Part shown: in pieces, positions 1 through 8,380 of the stretch
Numbering within the stretch: position 1 is the first letter of the stretch
Layout of the letters: each line of letters opens with the position of its first letter
NCBI GenBank assembly: GCA_027325115.1
Contig: DAHWFG010000138.1
Location: 1-14,683 of the forward strand
DNA: 14,683 nucleotides
Origin: JAKBCQ01 sp021807585
GTDB taxonomy: Bacteria; Planctomycetota; Planctomycetia; Isosphaerales; Isosphaeraceae
Direction of reading: 5' to 3'
Translations under genes and position numbers: made by a program
Notes under the pieces: generated by a model
Database searches by the model: none
Told to the model about the DNA's origin: nothing
The model's input: only the letters and a program-made list of their open reading frames with translations

Positions 1-764
1 TTGAGGTAAAGCCCGAGATAAACCCCGCCGGGAGCATTCGCGAAGTGAAAAAGAATCATCGCGACGACGAACACGAGCAACGTTTTATCGCTCCAAATCG
101 AAACGAATCTCGATCGCTCGCCGCGGGTCGCGGGAGAAGGATCGGAGTCGATCTCGGTCGATTCTCGATCATTTTGATGTTTAGGCGATTCAGATTGATC
201 GGCCGCGGGTTCGCGGATCAAGAACGCGAGCGCCATGCCCGCGAGCTGGAGGATCGCGATCGGGATGAAAACGAATCGCAAATCATAATATCGTGTTAAT
301 ACGTTTCCCAAGCCGAGAATCAGCAAAACGCCGATCGGTTTCCAGATCCTTAAGCGACCGAGCGCCGACGCGATCTCGTCGCGTCGAGCCAGATGGATCG
401 CCTCGGCGCCCGAAAGCGTTTCCACGAGCGCGCGGCCGATTCCATTCTCATGAAACAACAAGACTAATAATGATAAAATAACGATATTATGGATCGTTCC
501 AAGCGAAAGTAGCAGCGCCGAGGCGCCGACCAAGCCGAGAGCCGCGATCAGGAACGGCTTGCGCGTGCCGACGCGATCGGACCAGACGCCGACGGGGAAT
601 TGCACGAGGCTGGTGATCGCCGCGACCGCCCAGATCATGCTGATCGAGCCCGCCGAAAGCCCCTGTCGGTTCAGATAGAGTGGGAGATACGGAAGCGCGA
701 AGCCGATCCCCGAAACCCCCAAAAGATACGATCCATGAAGCCCGATTCGATTCCGAAGGTTCAT
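1..764 (-). CDS. MFS transporter, 3' part cut by window edge
   Basis: The first 254 residues of a major facilitator superfamily permease of the inner membrane; substrate unknown. The open frame runs without a stop from the ATG at 764 to the left edge. Hydrophobic segments begin around residues 10, 43, 70, 90, 143 and 162. A motif A signature, GVWSDRVGTRK, sits at about 59-69 in the loop between TM2 and TM3, as in MFS proteins. A charged hydrophilic stretch (about 184-222) matches the central cytoplasmic loop, and TM7 starts near 227. A full MFS protein has about 400 residues, so roughly 150 are missing off the edge. The start is supported by AGGGAG (773-778) eight bases upstream. The gene follows the SNF2 ATPase on the same strand after 256 bases and probably has its own promoter. 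Family is fairly sure; function is not. Confidence 0.85.
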   Translation of the reverse strand, partial: MNLRNRIGLHGSYLLGVSGIGFALPYLPLYLNRQGLSAGSISMIWAVAAITSLVQFPVGVWSDRVGTRKPFLIAALGLVGASALLLSLGTIHNIVILSLLVLLFHENGIGRALVETLSGAEAIHLARRDEIASALGRLRIWKPIGVLLILGLGNVLTRYYDLRFVFIPIAILQLAGMALAFLIREPAADQSESPKHQNDRESTEIDSDPSPATRGERSRFVSIWSDKTLLVFVVAMILFHFANAPGGVYLGLYL

Positions 765-1020
765 CGCTACGACTCCCTGGCGGATCTTAAAACCGATTGA
801 TCCGAAGGGACATGAGCAATCGGCGCGCCGATCGCCTTTGGGGCCGAAATCACGGCGCGCGTGATCGGCGTGGGCATAAACCCCCCGATCGAGCGGGCGG
901 AGGATCGACGACGACGCGACCGAAGCCGCGCCGCCGATCCGCGACGATTCACCCGGCGGCATTTCGTTCGATTCGGCGGCCGGAATCCAATGCGAATTGA
1001 TCGTATATATCTAATGACAA
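765..1020. other. Intergenic region between SNF2 ATPase and MFS gene
   Basis: 256 bases between the stop of the SNF2 ATPase and the start of the MFS gene, both on the minus strand. The 1000-1030 stretch is AT-rich. Small ORFs here have arginine-rich, low-complexity translations typical of out-of-frame reading, so I call no gene. No clear rho-independent terminator was seen. It presumably holds the MFS promoter, but I could not pick out convincing -35/-10 boxes. Confidence 0.5.
773..778 (-). promoter_or_regulatory. Ribosome binding site of MFS gene
   Basis: AGGGAG on the minus strand lies eight bases before the ATG at 764. The frame stays open for at least 100 bases upstream, so this site decides the start. 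Confidence 0.6.
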
Positions 1021-4000
1021 TTATGACAACAGATATTCAAGATCTTCGCGAGTCAGCGATTGGATCACGCGGTTGTCCTCGCTGAGGATCGCGTCGGCGA
1101 GCTCGCGCTTGCGCTGTTGCAGCTCGAGGATTTTTTGCTCGACGGTGTCGCGACAAATCAGCCTGTAAGCGAAAACATGCCTCGTCTGGCCGATCCGGTG
1201 CGATCGGTCGATCGCCTGCGCCTCGACCGCGGGATTCCACCAGGGATCAAGCAAGTACACATATTCCGCGGCGGTTAGATTCAAACCCAACCCGCCGGCC
1301 TTGAGACTGATGAGGAAAATCGGGCAGTCGGGATCGGTCTGGAACCGTTCGACGCGGCGCGCTCGATCGCGGGTTTGACCGTCAAGATATTCGTACGTGA
1401 GCCCTTCTTTATCAAGGAGGTCGCGGACGATCGCCAAAAACCGGGTAAATTGCGAGAAGACGAGCACCTTGTGCCCCTCCTCGACGACTTCGGCGATCTG
1501 AGGAAGGAGCATGTCGAGCTTGGCGCTCGCCTCGCCGGCGCGGGCGGGATCGATCAATCCCGGATGGCACGCGGCCTGCCGCAGCCGCAGCAACGCCTCG
1601 AGCACCTCGATCTGCGAACGATTGAGCTCGGCGGTCTCCTTGCGCAACAAAGCCCTGCGATAATGCTCTTTAAGCTCGTCGTAACAGCGGCGTTGATCGG
1701 CCTCCATCGTACAGATCAACGTTTGCTCGGTTTTTTCGGGCAAATCTTTGACGACCTGAGATTTCGTGCGCCTAAGAATAAACGGCCGAAGCGCCTTCGA
1801 GAGCAACGCCTTCCCCTCGTCGTCGAGCGCCGCGCCCCCTCCCACGCCGCTGAATCGCTTGAACACCCCCGCCGATCCCAACATCCCGGGATTGAGAAAC
1901 TCCATGATCGCCCACAATTCGCCGATGTGATTCTCGATCGGCGTACCCGAAAGCGCCAGCCGATGCCGCGCTTTCAGCAATCGCGTGGCCTTCGACGATT
2001 GCGAATCGGCGTTCTTGATCGCTTGCGCCTCGTCTAATATGACATAATCAAATGTCATCTTACTCAATTCAAGAATGTCGCCGCGCAAAGTTCCATAAGT
2101 GGTGACGATGAGATCATATTGTGAGAACTGCTCGCGCAACGGGCGCCGCGCAGTCCCGGTGTAATCGAGCACGCGGAGCCTGGGAGTGAATCGCTCGGCC
2201 TCCTGCAGCCAGTTGAACACGAGCGAACGAGGGACGACGATGAGCGAAGGCCCTTTGATCTTGCGCCGCGCCCGCCTGCTTTGTAACAACGCCAAAACCT
2301 GTACGGTTTTACCCAGCCCCATGTCGTCCGCGAGAATCCCGCCGAATTCGAATTTCGTCAGATATTCGAGCCAGCCGAGCCCCTCGCATTGATACGGCCG
2401 GAGTTCGCCCTGGAAGCCAGGAGGCGCCTCGGCGGGCTGAACGCCGTCGAACGAGTTGAGCGACGATCGGACCGCCTGAAAGCCCGCGTCGCACGTGATT
2501 TGAGGCTGGGCCGCGAGGAGCGCGTCGACAAGCCCCGCCTGAGCCCTGCCGAACCGCACGCTGCCGTCCTCGGTCACGCCGAGCTCGGCGAGCATGCCGT
2601 ATTTCTTCAGCCAGTCTTCGGGGAGCATGCCGACCGAACCGTCTCCCAGATTGATCATCGTTTCGCCGTTGCTCGCCGCCGCCAGAAGATCGGGGAGCGA
2701 AACGCGTTGGCCGCCGAAATCGATCCCGCCGCCAAGCTCGAACCAGTCGATTCCCGTCGTCACCGCGAGCTTGAATTCGCCGGGAGGGCGGATCAGCCGC
2801 CCCTCGGCCTCAACCATCCAGCCCACCGCGACCAAATCGCGAGTGATCTGCGAAACGCGTTTGGGGGCGATTTCGAGCGTACCGGGATCGACGCGGTAAT
2901 CTTTCGTCTCACGAAATCCAAGCCGAACCAACTGCACCGCGGCCTCGTGCTCGGCCTGAGGATCGCGGTGGATCACGCGATTATGATCGGATTGGACCGT
3001 CAACGTTCCGGCGGGAAAAAAGCCGACACGGGCGCCGTCGTAATCGAACGAAAGCTCGGCCATCACGCGATCGATCCCCCAATTCTGCGGCGGGGTGCGG
3101 AGCGTGAGGCACGGCTTGGGATCGATCCTGATCTCATCAAGCTGAAGCGATTCGAGAATGCGATGGGGAGGCGCGATCGCCTCCGACAACAGTTGCGTAA
3201 GCATCGCGTCCTGTTGATTTTCGGGGACGACGATCTCTTTTTCGGTGCGCAGCCGCGAGACCCACGCCGACGCTCCGCCGTCGTCGAAGCGCGCGGCTCG
3301 ACCGCTTCCCATAACGAGAATCTGAGGCAAAACGAGGAGCGGCTCGACCAAATCCATCCGTGAATCGCGCCGGTGCAGTGAACCCCGCCAGGCGAATCGC
3401 TTGCCGCCGGCATCGCTCCGGATATCGACACGAAACCGCCAGGGAGGGCCTTCGTCCCAATGGAGCGGAGGAGGATCTTCCTCGGATTCGGCGCGGCGGA
3501 CTCTCATCCTTCCCGTCAAACACAACGCGCGGAGGATCTCGGCGTGATGTTCGGGATTGATCACGAAACGATTCTTGCGACCGGTGTTCGTTTGACCTCC
3601 CGCAAGAGCCGGCAACGGGACGTTGGGAGGAAGCGATCCCGCCGGATTTTGCGAATGCGATACGGGCGCCGCCGAAGCGACCGTCGGTTCGGATTGCGCG
3701 TCGCGGAGAACCCGCAACAGGTCCGAATCCTCGATCTCAAGGCGATGGCTGGGATGATTCCGATGCGCCGGACCGGGAGGCCACCACGGTTGATACGGTC
3801 CCCACTCGCCCGTCCGCCGCTGCACCCGACGCAACGGCTCGATCACCACCTGATTCATCGCCGCCGAAGCGGGTAAGTCCAGCACAAACATCAACAGACG
3901 TTTTGATTGAACACGGACCGTCGGCCGCGATTGCGGCCGCGACGGACCTTTCTGAACCCGTCCGACGATATCACGCGGCGACGGCGAGCGCGGCCGTTGA

Positions 4001-4500
4001 TACGACGACGGGGGAATCGCATCGGACGAATTCCCGTTGTAATTGCCGTAATTGGCGGGGTAATACCCCGGCCGCGGGCGATTCCAACCGGGGGGAATGT
4101 GGCCCACCGAGGGATCGACGGGCTGCGATTCGGCGGTCGGCGGCGGCGCAACCGAGTCGGGGGTCGCGGGAACGTGCGGAACGAGCTTGATCGGCCGAGT
4201 CGGCGAAGGTGGTTGCAAAAGCGTTCGCGCGTCGGCGGCGAGAATCGTCGCCCACAAATGTTTGCAAGGCTTTCCCTGAGGCCTGAAAAACGGGCACGTG
4301 CACGAAGCGTGAAGCTTAAACCCGCGAAGCTTGAGCCGGACGCGATACCAATCTTGATCCTGTCCCCGAACCCGGGCCCGGATTTCGCCGCCGTCCCGTC
4401 CCTCCGCGGTGATGATCACACGCCCCTCGCCGAAATAGGCTTGACCGCGGGCGCGGGTCGAATCGCGAAAGGCGCGTGCAATGCGTTGAGCAATCGCCAT
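1021..4500 (-). CDS. SWIM zinc-finger SNF2-family DEAD/DEAH ATPase
   Basis: A 1159-residue Swi2/Snf2 double-stranded DNA translocase, expected to remodel protein-DNA or transcription complexes in the cytoplasm. An N-terminal SWIM zinc finger shows as C67-x-C69-x9-C79-x-H81. Residues about 95-310 are rich in Pro, Arg, Ser and Asn and look disordered. A region at about 310-690 without motifs I recognise may match the extra domain seen in bacterial SNF2 proteins. The motor follows: Walker A DDMGLGKT (725-732), motif II DEAQ (823-826), motif III SGTPIEN (851-857), a helicase C lobe with GGLGLNLTAA (about 1069-1078) and motif VI QAIDRSHRIGQ (1095-1105). Length and order fit bacterial SWIM-SNF2 proteins (HepA/RapA-like class). 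The start ATG has only a weak ribosome site. The gene lies 294 bases after gyrB. Family is certain; the biological role is unknown. Confidence 0.95.
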   Translation of the reverse strand: MAIAQRIARAFRDSTRARGQAYFGEGRVIITAEGRDGGEIRARVRGQDQDWYRVRLKLRGFKLHASCTCPFFRPQGKPCKHLWATILAADARTLLQPPSPTRPIKLVPHVPATPDSVAPPPTAESQPVDPSVGHIPPGWNRPRPGYYPANYGNYNGNSSDAIPPSSYQRPRSPSPRDIVGRVQKGPSRPQSRPTVRVQSKRLLMFVLDLPASAAMNQVVIEPLRRVQRRTGEWGPYQPWWPPGPAHRNHPSHRLEIEDSDLLRVLRDAQSEPTVASAAPVSHSQNPAGSLPPNVPLPALAGGQTNTGRKNRFVINPEHHAEILRALCLTGRMRVRRAESEEDPPPLHWDEGPPWRFRVDIRSDAGGKRFAWRGSLHRRDSRMDLVEPLLVLPQILVMGSGRAARFDDGGASAWVSRLRTEKEIVVPENQQDAMLTQLLSEAIAPPHRILESLQLDEIRIDPKPCLTLRTPPQNWGIDRVMAELSFDYDGARVGFFPAGTLTVQSDHNRVIHRDPQAEHEAAVQLVRLGFRETKDYRVDPGTLEIAPKRVSQITRDLVAVGWMVEAEGRLIRPPGEFKLAVTTGIDWFELGGGIDFGGQRVSLPDLLAAASNGETMINLGDGSVGMLPEDWLKKYGMLAELGVTEDGSVRFGRAQAGLVDALLAAQPQITCDAGFQAVRSSLNSFDGVQPAEAPPGFQGELRPYQCEGLGWLEYLTKFEFGGILADDMGLGKTVQVLALLQSRRARRKIKGPSLIVVPRSLVFNWLQEAERFTPRLRVLDYTGTARRPLREQFSQYDLIVTTYGTLRGDILELSKMTFDYVILDEAQAIKNADSQSSKATRLLKARHRLALSGTPIENHIGELWAIMEFLNPGMLGSAGVFKRFSGVGGGAALDDEGKALLSKALRPFILRRTKSQVVKDLPEKTEQTLICTMEADQRRCYDELKEHYRRALLRKETAELNRSQIEVLEALLRLRQAACHPGLIDPARAGEASAKLDMLLPQIAEVVEEGHKVLVFSQFTRFLAIVRDLLDKEGLTYEYLDGQTRDRARRVERFQTDPDCPIFLISLKAGGLGLNLTAAEYVYLLDPWWNPAVEAQAIDRSHRIGQTRHVFAYRLICRDTVEQKILELQQRKRELADAILSEDNRVIQSLTREDLEYLLS

Positions 4501-4794
4501 CAGCTTACTCGTTATGACTCAAAGACTTCTCGGAAATTCAACGATTCTTACTAACTTACGCGAACAGATTATGATCCCGAAATGACGATCGCGTCGCGGT
4601 CGGACGCGGCTTTCGCCTGTCGGCGACCGCGCCCGGTCGGCGATCGGTCGAGGTCGCCGCCCAATCACGGGTTCGTCGACGCGGGTCGGGTCGGGTCTTA
4701 TCCTCGGGGTCGTCGGGTCTCGCTAAGATTCTCCGCTATTCACACGTTTCTTCGTTTCGTATCGCTCGGGGCTTGGCGATTGAATCGGCCGTCG
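4501..4794. other. Intergenic region between gyrB and SNF2 ATPase
   Basis: 294 bases between two minus-strand genes. The gyrB-proximal part is GC-rich and carries a dyad (listed separately) and three tandem GGGTC units near 4683-4697. The part next to the ATPase is AT-richer and contains a minus-strand CATAAT (4568-4573) that could be a -10 box, without a good -35 partner. The frames here do not resemble known proteins and I call no gene. A separate promoter for the ATPase gene is plausible. Confidence 0.45.
4621..4659. repeat. GC-rich dyad downstream of gyrB
   Basis: CGGCGACC at 4621-4628 is the reverse complement of GGTCGCCG at 4652-4659. A nested CGCC/GGCG pair (4630-4633 with 4639-4642) lies inside. 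The structure is about 135 bases past the gyrB stop. No T-run follows on either strand, so it is not a classic intrinsic terminator; it may be a transcript-end structure or chance in GC-rich sequence. Confidence 0.35.
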
Positions 4795-7398
4795 TCAAAC
4801 GTCGAGGTTCTTCACTTCGAGCGCGTGTTTTTCGATAAATTCGCGGCGGGGTTCGACGTCGTCCCCCATCAGCGTGGTGAAAAGGTCGTTCGCCGCGGCG
4901 ACGTCGTCGAGCCTGACCTGGAGCAAGGTGCGCCTGGCGGGATCCATCGTCGTTTCCCAAAGCTGCTCGGCGTCCATCTCTCCCAACCCTTTGAAACGGG
5001 TGATTTTCATCCCTTTTTCGCCGAGCCGGCGAACCGTCGGGAGGAGTTCGTGAAGGTCGAGGATCGGGTGCGATTCGCCTTCGCGCTTGATGATAAATCG
5101 AGGAGGGGATTCGTCTCCCGTCACTTCAATCGGCAATAACGCCTCGGCACGGAGGCCGAATTCATCGCGCAGGCGAGTAAGCCACTTGTTCACGCCTCGA
5201 ATCTCGTGGAGTTCTTCAACATGCGCGGGTTCGACTGCGACCGGAGTGTCGACCGGGGTCGACTGCGGCGAATCGCTTGACGTCGGCTCAGAGTCGGAGG
5301 CGATCGTTTCGGAAGCGACGGCTTTCCGCGCTTCACCGCGCCGAGTTCGGTAAGCCGCGAGTTCCTCGCTCGAATACAGCCACGCGTCTTCCCCCGCCGC
5401 GTGCGCATGAAACAGCGGCAACAGCCCCGCGTGCGGATTGCGACGCGGATCGGTTTCGGGATGAACCTTGGAAAGCAGCTCACGCAACGGGATATTTCTT
5501 CGACCGAAGGCGCGCAACGCCTGTTCGAGCCCCGAGGCGATCTCGACCAACGACTTGAGACCCTCCCCCTCGATCAGAGCCGCGTCGGTCCGCCCCGAAA
5601 TCTCGAGCGAAGCACCCGCGAGCCCCGAATCGACGACGATCGCGTGCATCCGATGATCGCTCTGAACATACCGCCGCTCTTTCTTTTGTGTGATCATATA
5701 AAGAGGCGGCTGAGCGACATAGAGATGCCCCTCGGCGACGAGCCTGGGCATCTGCCGGTAGAAGAAAGTCATCAAGAGGGTGCGGATGTGCGAGCCGTCG
5801 ACGTCGGCGTCGCTCATCATCACGATCTTGCCGTAGCGTCGTTTGGCGGGATCTTCCTCTTCGCCGATTCCGGCGCCGACCGCGGTGATGATGTTGCGGA
5901 TCTCGTCGTTCCCCAGCACGCGATCGAGCCTGGCGCGTTCGACGTTGAGGATCTTGCCGCGCATCGGCAGAATCGCCTGATACAACCGATCGCGGCCCCC
6001 TTCGGCGGTTCCTCCCGCGGAATCTCCCTCGACCAGGAAAAGCTCGCTCGAATCTTGATCGTGCGTCGTGCAGTCCATCAATTTGCCGGGGAGGCCTCCC
6101 CCCGACAAAACCCCCTTGCGGTTGCGTACGAGTTCGCGCGCCTTCCGCGCCGCCTCGCGCGCCTCGGCGGCGAGATACGCCTTCTCGATCACCTTTTTGG
6201 CGACCGACGGATTCGTTTCCAGGAACGCCGTCAGTTTGTCGTTGACGACCTTGGCGACGATCCCCTCGACCTCGCTGTTGCCAAGCTTCGTTTTGGTTTG
6301 ACCCTCGAATTGCGGGTCGGGAACGCGAACGCTGACGATCGCCGTCAAACCTTCTTTAAAATCCTCGCCGGTGATCGTCAGATCTTTATTGCGCGAATTC
6401 GACGCGGCTTTGGCGTACGCGTTCAACGTGCGCGTAAGCGCCGCGCGAAACCCCGTGAGGTGCGTTCCGCCCTCAATCGTATGAATATTATTGCAATAAC
6501 TGACGACGTTTTCGTTGTTCGATTCGTTATATTGCGCCGCGACCTCGACCTCGACGCCGCGCTCGTCGTCTTTGCCGACGATGACGACGGGGGGGTGAAG
6601 CGGAGTTTGCGCGCGGTTGAGATACGCGACGAACCCTTCGATACCGAGTTCGGAATGGAATACCTCGCGTTTGGGCTCGTCGCCCCGCTCGTCGATCAGT
6701 TCGATGCGAATACCTTTATTTAAAAAGGCGAGTTCGCGCATTCGCTTTTCTAAAACATCATAATCGAATTTGATATTGGGAAAGATCGTGTCGTCGGGAA
6801 GGAAGCGAATCGTCGTGCCCGATTCGCGCGAGGGACCGTCGGCGCGAACCGCTCCCTGGGGAACGCCGCGGCGGTATTCCTGCCGCCAAACCTGGCCTTC
6901 GCGGCGGATTTCGGCCTCGAGCCATTCCGAAAGCGCGTTGACGACGGTGACGCCGACTCCGTGCAAACCTCCCGAAACTTTATACGTATCGTGATCGAAT
7001 TTTCCCCCCGCGTGGGGCGTCGTAAGGACGACCTCGAGCGCGGTTTTGCCCGAATCGCCGTGCGCGCCGACGGGGATCCCGCGACCGTCGTCGGCGATCG
7101 ACGCCGAACCGTCGGCGTGCACCGTGACGCGAATGTTCCGACAATAACCCGCCATCGCCTCGTCGATCGAATTATCGACGACTTCATAAATCAAATGATG
7201 AAGACCGCGGAGCGTCGTATCGCCGATATACATGCCGGGCCGAAGCCGCATCGCCTCGATCCCCTCGAGCACGCGGATATTGTCCGCGGTGTATTCGCGA
7301 CCCGAAGTCGCGACCTCGCCGTCAACGCCGAACCCAAGTTGGACGTCGCCGGGGAACGTCGTCACGGGCGCCGATTCATCGGTCTTCATCATCGACAT
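4795..7398 (-). CDS. gyrB: DNA gyrase subunit B
   Basis: ATPase subunit of DNA gyrase, which with GyrA introduces negative supercoils. Numbered from the ATG at 7398 (867 residues), the GHKL ATPase shows EVVDNSIDEA (72-81), DDGRGIP (103-109) and GGLHGVG (143-149). The TOPRIM domain has EGDSAGG (457-463), PMRGKILNVE (478-487) and the metal-binding SDADVDG (529-535). The C-terminal part carries ITRFKGLGEM (799-808). Between TOPRIM and this tail, about residues 576-776 form an insert of roughly 200 residues, placed like the insert in E. coli GyrB, including an acidic Ser/Pro-rich linker near 690-730. The frame can be opened four codons earlier at a GTG (7410), but AGGTGAT (7406-7412) is a near-perfect Shine-Dalgarno site seven bases before the ATG at 7398, so I chose the ATG. 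It follows dciA on the same strand. Confidence 0.97.
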   Translation of the reverse strand: MSMMKTDESAPVTTFPGDVQLGFGVDGEVATSGREYTADNIRVLEGIEAMRLRPGMYIGDTTLRGLHHLIYEVVDNSIDEAMAGYCRNIRVTVHADGSASIADDGRGIPVGAHGDSGKTALEVVLTTPHAGGKFDHDTYKVSGGLHGVGVTVVNALSEWLEAEIRREGQVWRQEYRRGVPQGAVRADGPSRESGTTIRFLPDDTIFPNIKFDYDVLEKRMRELAFLNKGIRIELIDERGDEPKREVFHSELGIEGFVAYLNRAQTPLHPPVVIVGKDDERGVEVEVAAQYNESNNENVVSYCNNIHTIEGGTHLTGFRAALTRTLNAYAKAASNSRNKDLTITGEDFKEGLTAIVSVRVPDPQFEGQTKTKLGNSEVEGIVAKVVNDKLTAFLETNPSVAKKVIEKAYLAAEAREAARKARELVRNRKGVLSGGGLPGKLMDCTTHDQDSSELFLVEGDSAGGTAEGGRDRLYQAILPMRGKILNVERARLDRVLGNDEIRNIITAVGAGIGEEEDPAKRRYGKIVMMSDADVDGSHIRTLLMTFFYRQMPRLVAEGHLYVAQPPLYMITQKKERRYVQSDHRMHAIVVDSGLAGASLEISGRTDAALIEGEGLKSLVEIASGLEQALRAFGRRNIPLRELLSKVHPETDPRRNPHAGLLPLFHAHAAGEDAWLYSSEELAAYRTRRGEARKAVASETIASDSEPTSSDSPQSTPVDTPVAVEPAHVEELHEIRGVNKWLTRLRDEFGLRAEALLPIEVTGDESPPRFIIKREGESHPILDLHELLPTVRRLGEKGMKITRFKGLGEMDAEQLWETTMDPARRTLLQVRLDDVAAANDLFTTLMGDDVEPRREFIEKHALEVKNLDV

Positions 7399-7405
7399 TG
7401 AGATT

Positions 7406-7412
7406 ATCACCT
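7406..7412 (-). promoter_or_regulatory. Strong Shine-Dalgarno site of gyrB
   Basis: AGGTGAT on the minus strand, a full match to the anti-SD core, lies seven bases before the ATG at 7398. It overlaps the upstream GTG at 7410, which rules that codon out as a sensible start. Confidence 0.75.
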
Positions 7413-7594
7413 CTCAGGGAAATCGAAACGACCGCCGCGTCGTTCACGACGCGATCGGCGCGATCAACAATTCGCATCGATCGAATTCAAGCCGATCCCG
7501 GATCGCCCTCACGACGCGTCCGGTTCTCACCGTGTCGTTCTCGCATTACAGTATGATCTGAATTTCATGGGGTCGCCGTCTCAAGGATAATCGC

Positions 7595-8008
7595 TCACCG
7601 ATCGTCGACCGACCCCACGCGGAATTTGATGTCGCGGATGACCGACCCGACCGCTTCACCGCGGAGAGACGCCAAAATCGCCTGTTTTTCAAACGCCGCG
7701 AACTCTTCCAACAAGGCCGAATGAGCCACGACGACGGTGAGCACGCCGCGGCGAATCCCCCCCAATTTCGTGAGCTTGCTTCGCGATTCTCCAACCGCGC
7801 GACTCCACGCCGACTCAAGCTCGTCGCGGGCGCGCAACCGTGCGTATCCCCGCGCCGCGAATAAATCGGTCAGAATGTCTCCGAGCTGCCGCGGTCCGTG
7901 ACGGTCCTGGCTTGACGACATCGCGGCTCGCCGCTCCGATTCGAGTTCCGAACTCGTCGCTTTCCTAATTTCTTGTTTCATGGTAACACGTTCGCCCACG
8001 TTTGGCAA
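7595..8008 (-). CDS. dciA: DciA-family DnaB helicase loader (DUF721)
   Basis: A small cytoplasmic protein of the DUF721/DciA family. DciA is the ancestral bacterial loader of the replicative helicase DnaB. The body matches the family: an RQLGDILTDLFAARGY start, a central ESAWSRAVGE segment, then a strand-rich RRGVLTVVVAHSALLEEF part and an ending FRVGSVDD. The start is uncertain. The longest frame opens with TTG at 8008 (137 residues) and has the purine-rich GGAGGGGGGAT upstream. The first ATG is at 7981 (128 residues) with a poor ribosome site, and a further ATG at 7921 lies just before the conserved core. The gene precedes gyrB on the same strand; dciA next to gyrB is known in several phyla, often near recF and dnaN, which are not seen here. 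A gap of 196 bases separates it from gyrB. Confidence 0.82.
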   Translation of the reverse strand: MPNVGERVTMKQEIRKATSSELESERRAAMSSSQDRHGPRQLGDILTDLFAARGYARLRARDELESAWSRAVGESRSKLTKLGGIRRGVLTVVVAHSALLEEFAAFEKQAILASLRGEAVGSVIRDIKFRVGSVDDR

Positions 8009-8380
8009 TGCGAACGATCCCCCCCTCCACGCTTTTTTTCACGCGTTCCTCGCGCCGCGCCCGACAATCCACCACCGACTCCGTTTCGACTCCCCCTCCC
8101 GCAATCGACGGAATGATCAAAACCCAATCGTCTATCATTATTTTTATTTATTCATTAATATATTATTTGAGAACTGTAAGTCTTAATATAGAATCGCCTC
8201 GCGCCGCGCCCCGGAACCGAAACCCGCCGAAACGAACGAATTCCGAGCGATCGAGTTGTCGATCCGCCTTTTCGGCGGTACGATTTCGCTGGAGACTCGC
8301 GATCAGGCCGACACGCTTCGATCCCCCCTCCGCCGCGAAACGATCGATCTCGGAACGGCGATCGACGAAGGAGAAGCTTG
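8009..8380. promoter_or_regulatory. Divergent dciA/phoU intergenic region with AT-rich core
   Basis: 372 bases between divergently read dciA and phoU. Positions 8131-8192 are extremely AT-rich in an otherwise GC-rich window and probably hold promoters for one or both genes. On the plus strand a TTGAGA (8167-8172) is followed by TAATAT (8184-8189) and TATAGA (8187-8192), but the spacers (11 and 14) are short, so the boxes are tentative. A half-site CTGTAAG (8174-8180) recalls PhoB boxes, but no second half follows at the right distance. The rest up to the phoU ribosome site is GC-rich leader sequence with no gene that I can support. Confidence 0.5.
8368..8373 (+). promoter_or_regulatory. Ribosome binding site of phoU
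   Basis: AAGGAG seven bases before the ATG at 8381. It shows that the TTG directly before that ATG (8378) is not the start. Confidence 0.75.

Noticed and set aside
2389..3363. A 324-codon plus-strand frame opposite the SNF2 ATPase
   Set aside because: Antisense shadow of a coding region with intact domains; composition is Arg/Asp-heavy with no recognisable motif.
5401..6723. A 440-codon plus-strand frame opposite gyrB
   Set aside because: It is the mirror of gyrB; the GyrB motifs are unambiguous and GC-rich genes often show long antisense frames.
8174..8190. A PhoB box before phoU
   Set aside because: Only one CTGTAA-like half-site is present; the second half-site at 11-base spacing is missing.
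8131..8192. AT-rich stretch beside dciA/gyrB as a replication origin
   Set aside because: No cluster of TTATCCACA-like DnaA boxes or repeated unwinding units was seen; a promoter region explains it better.
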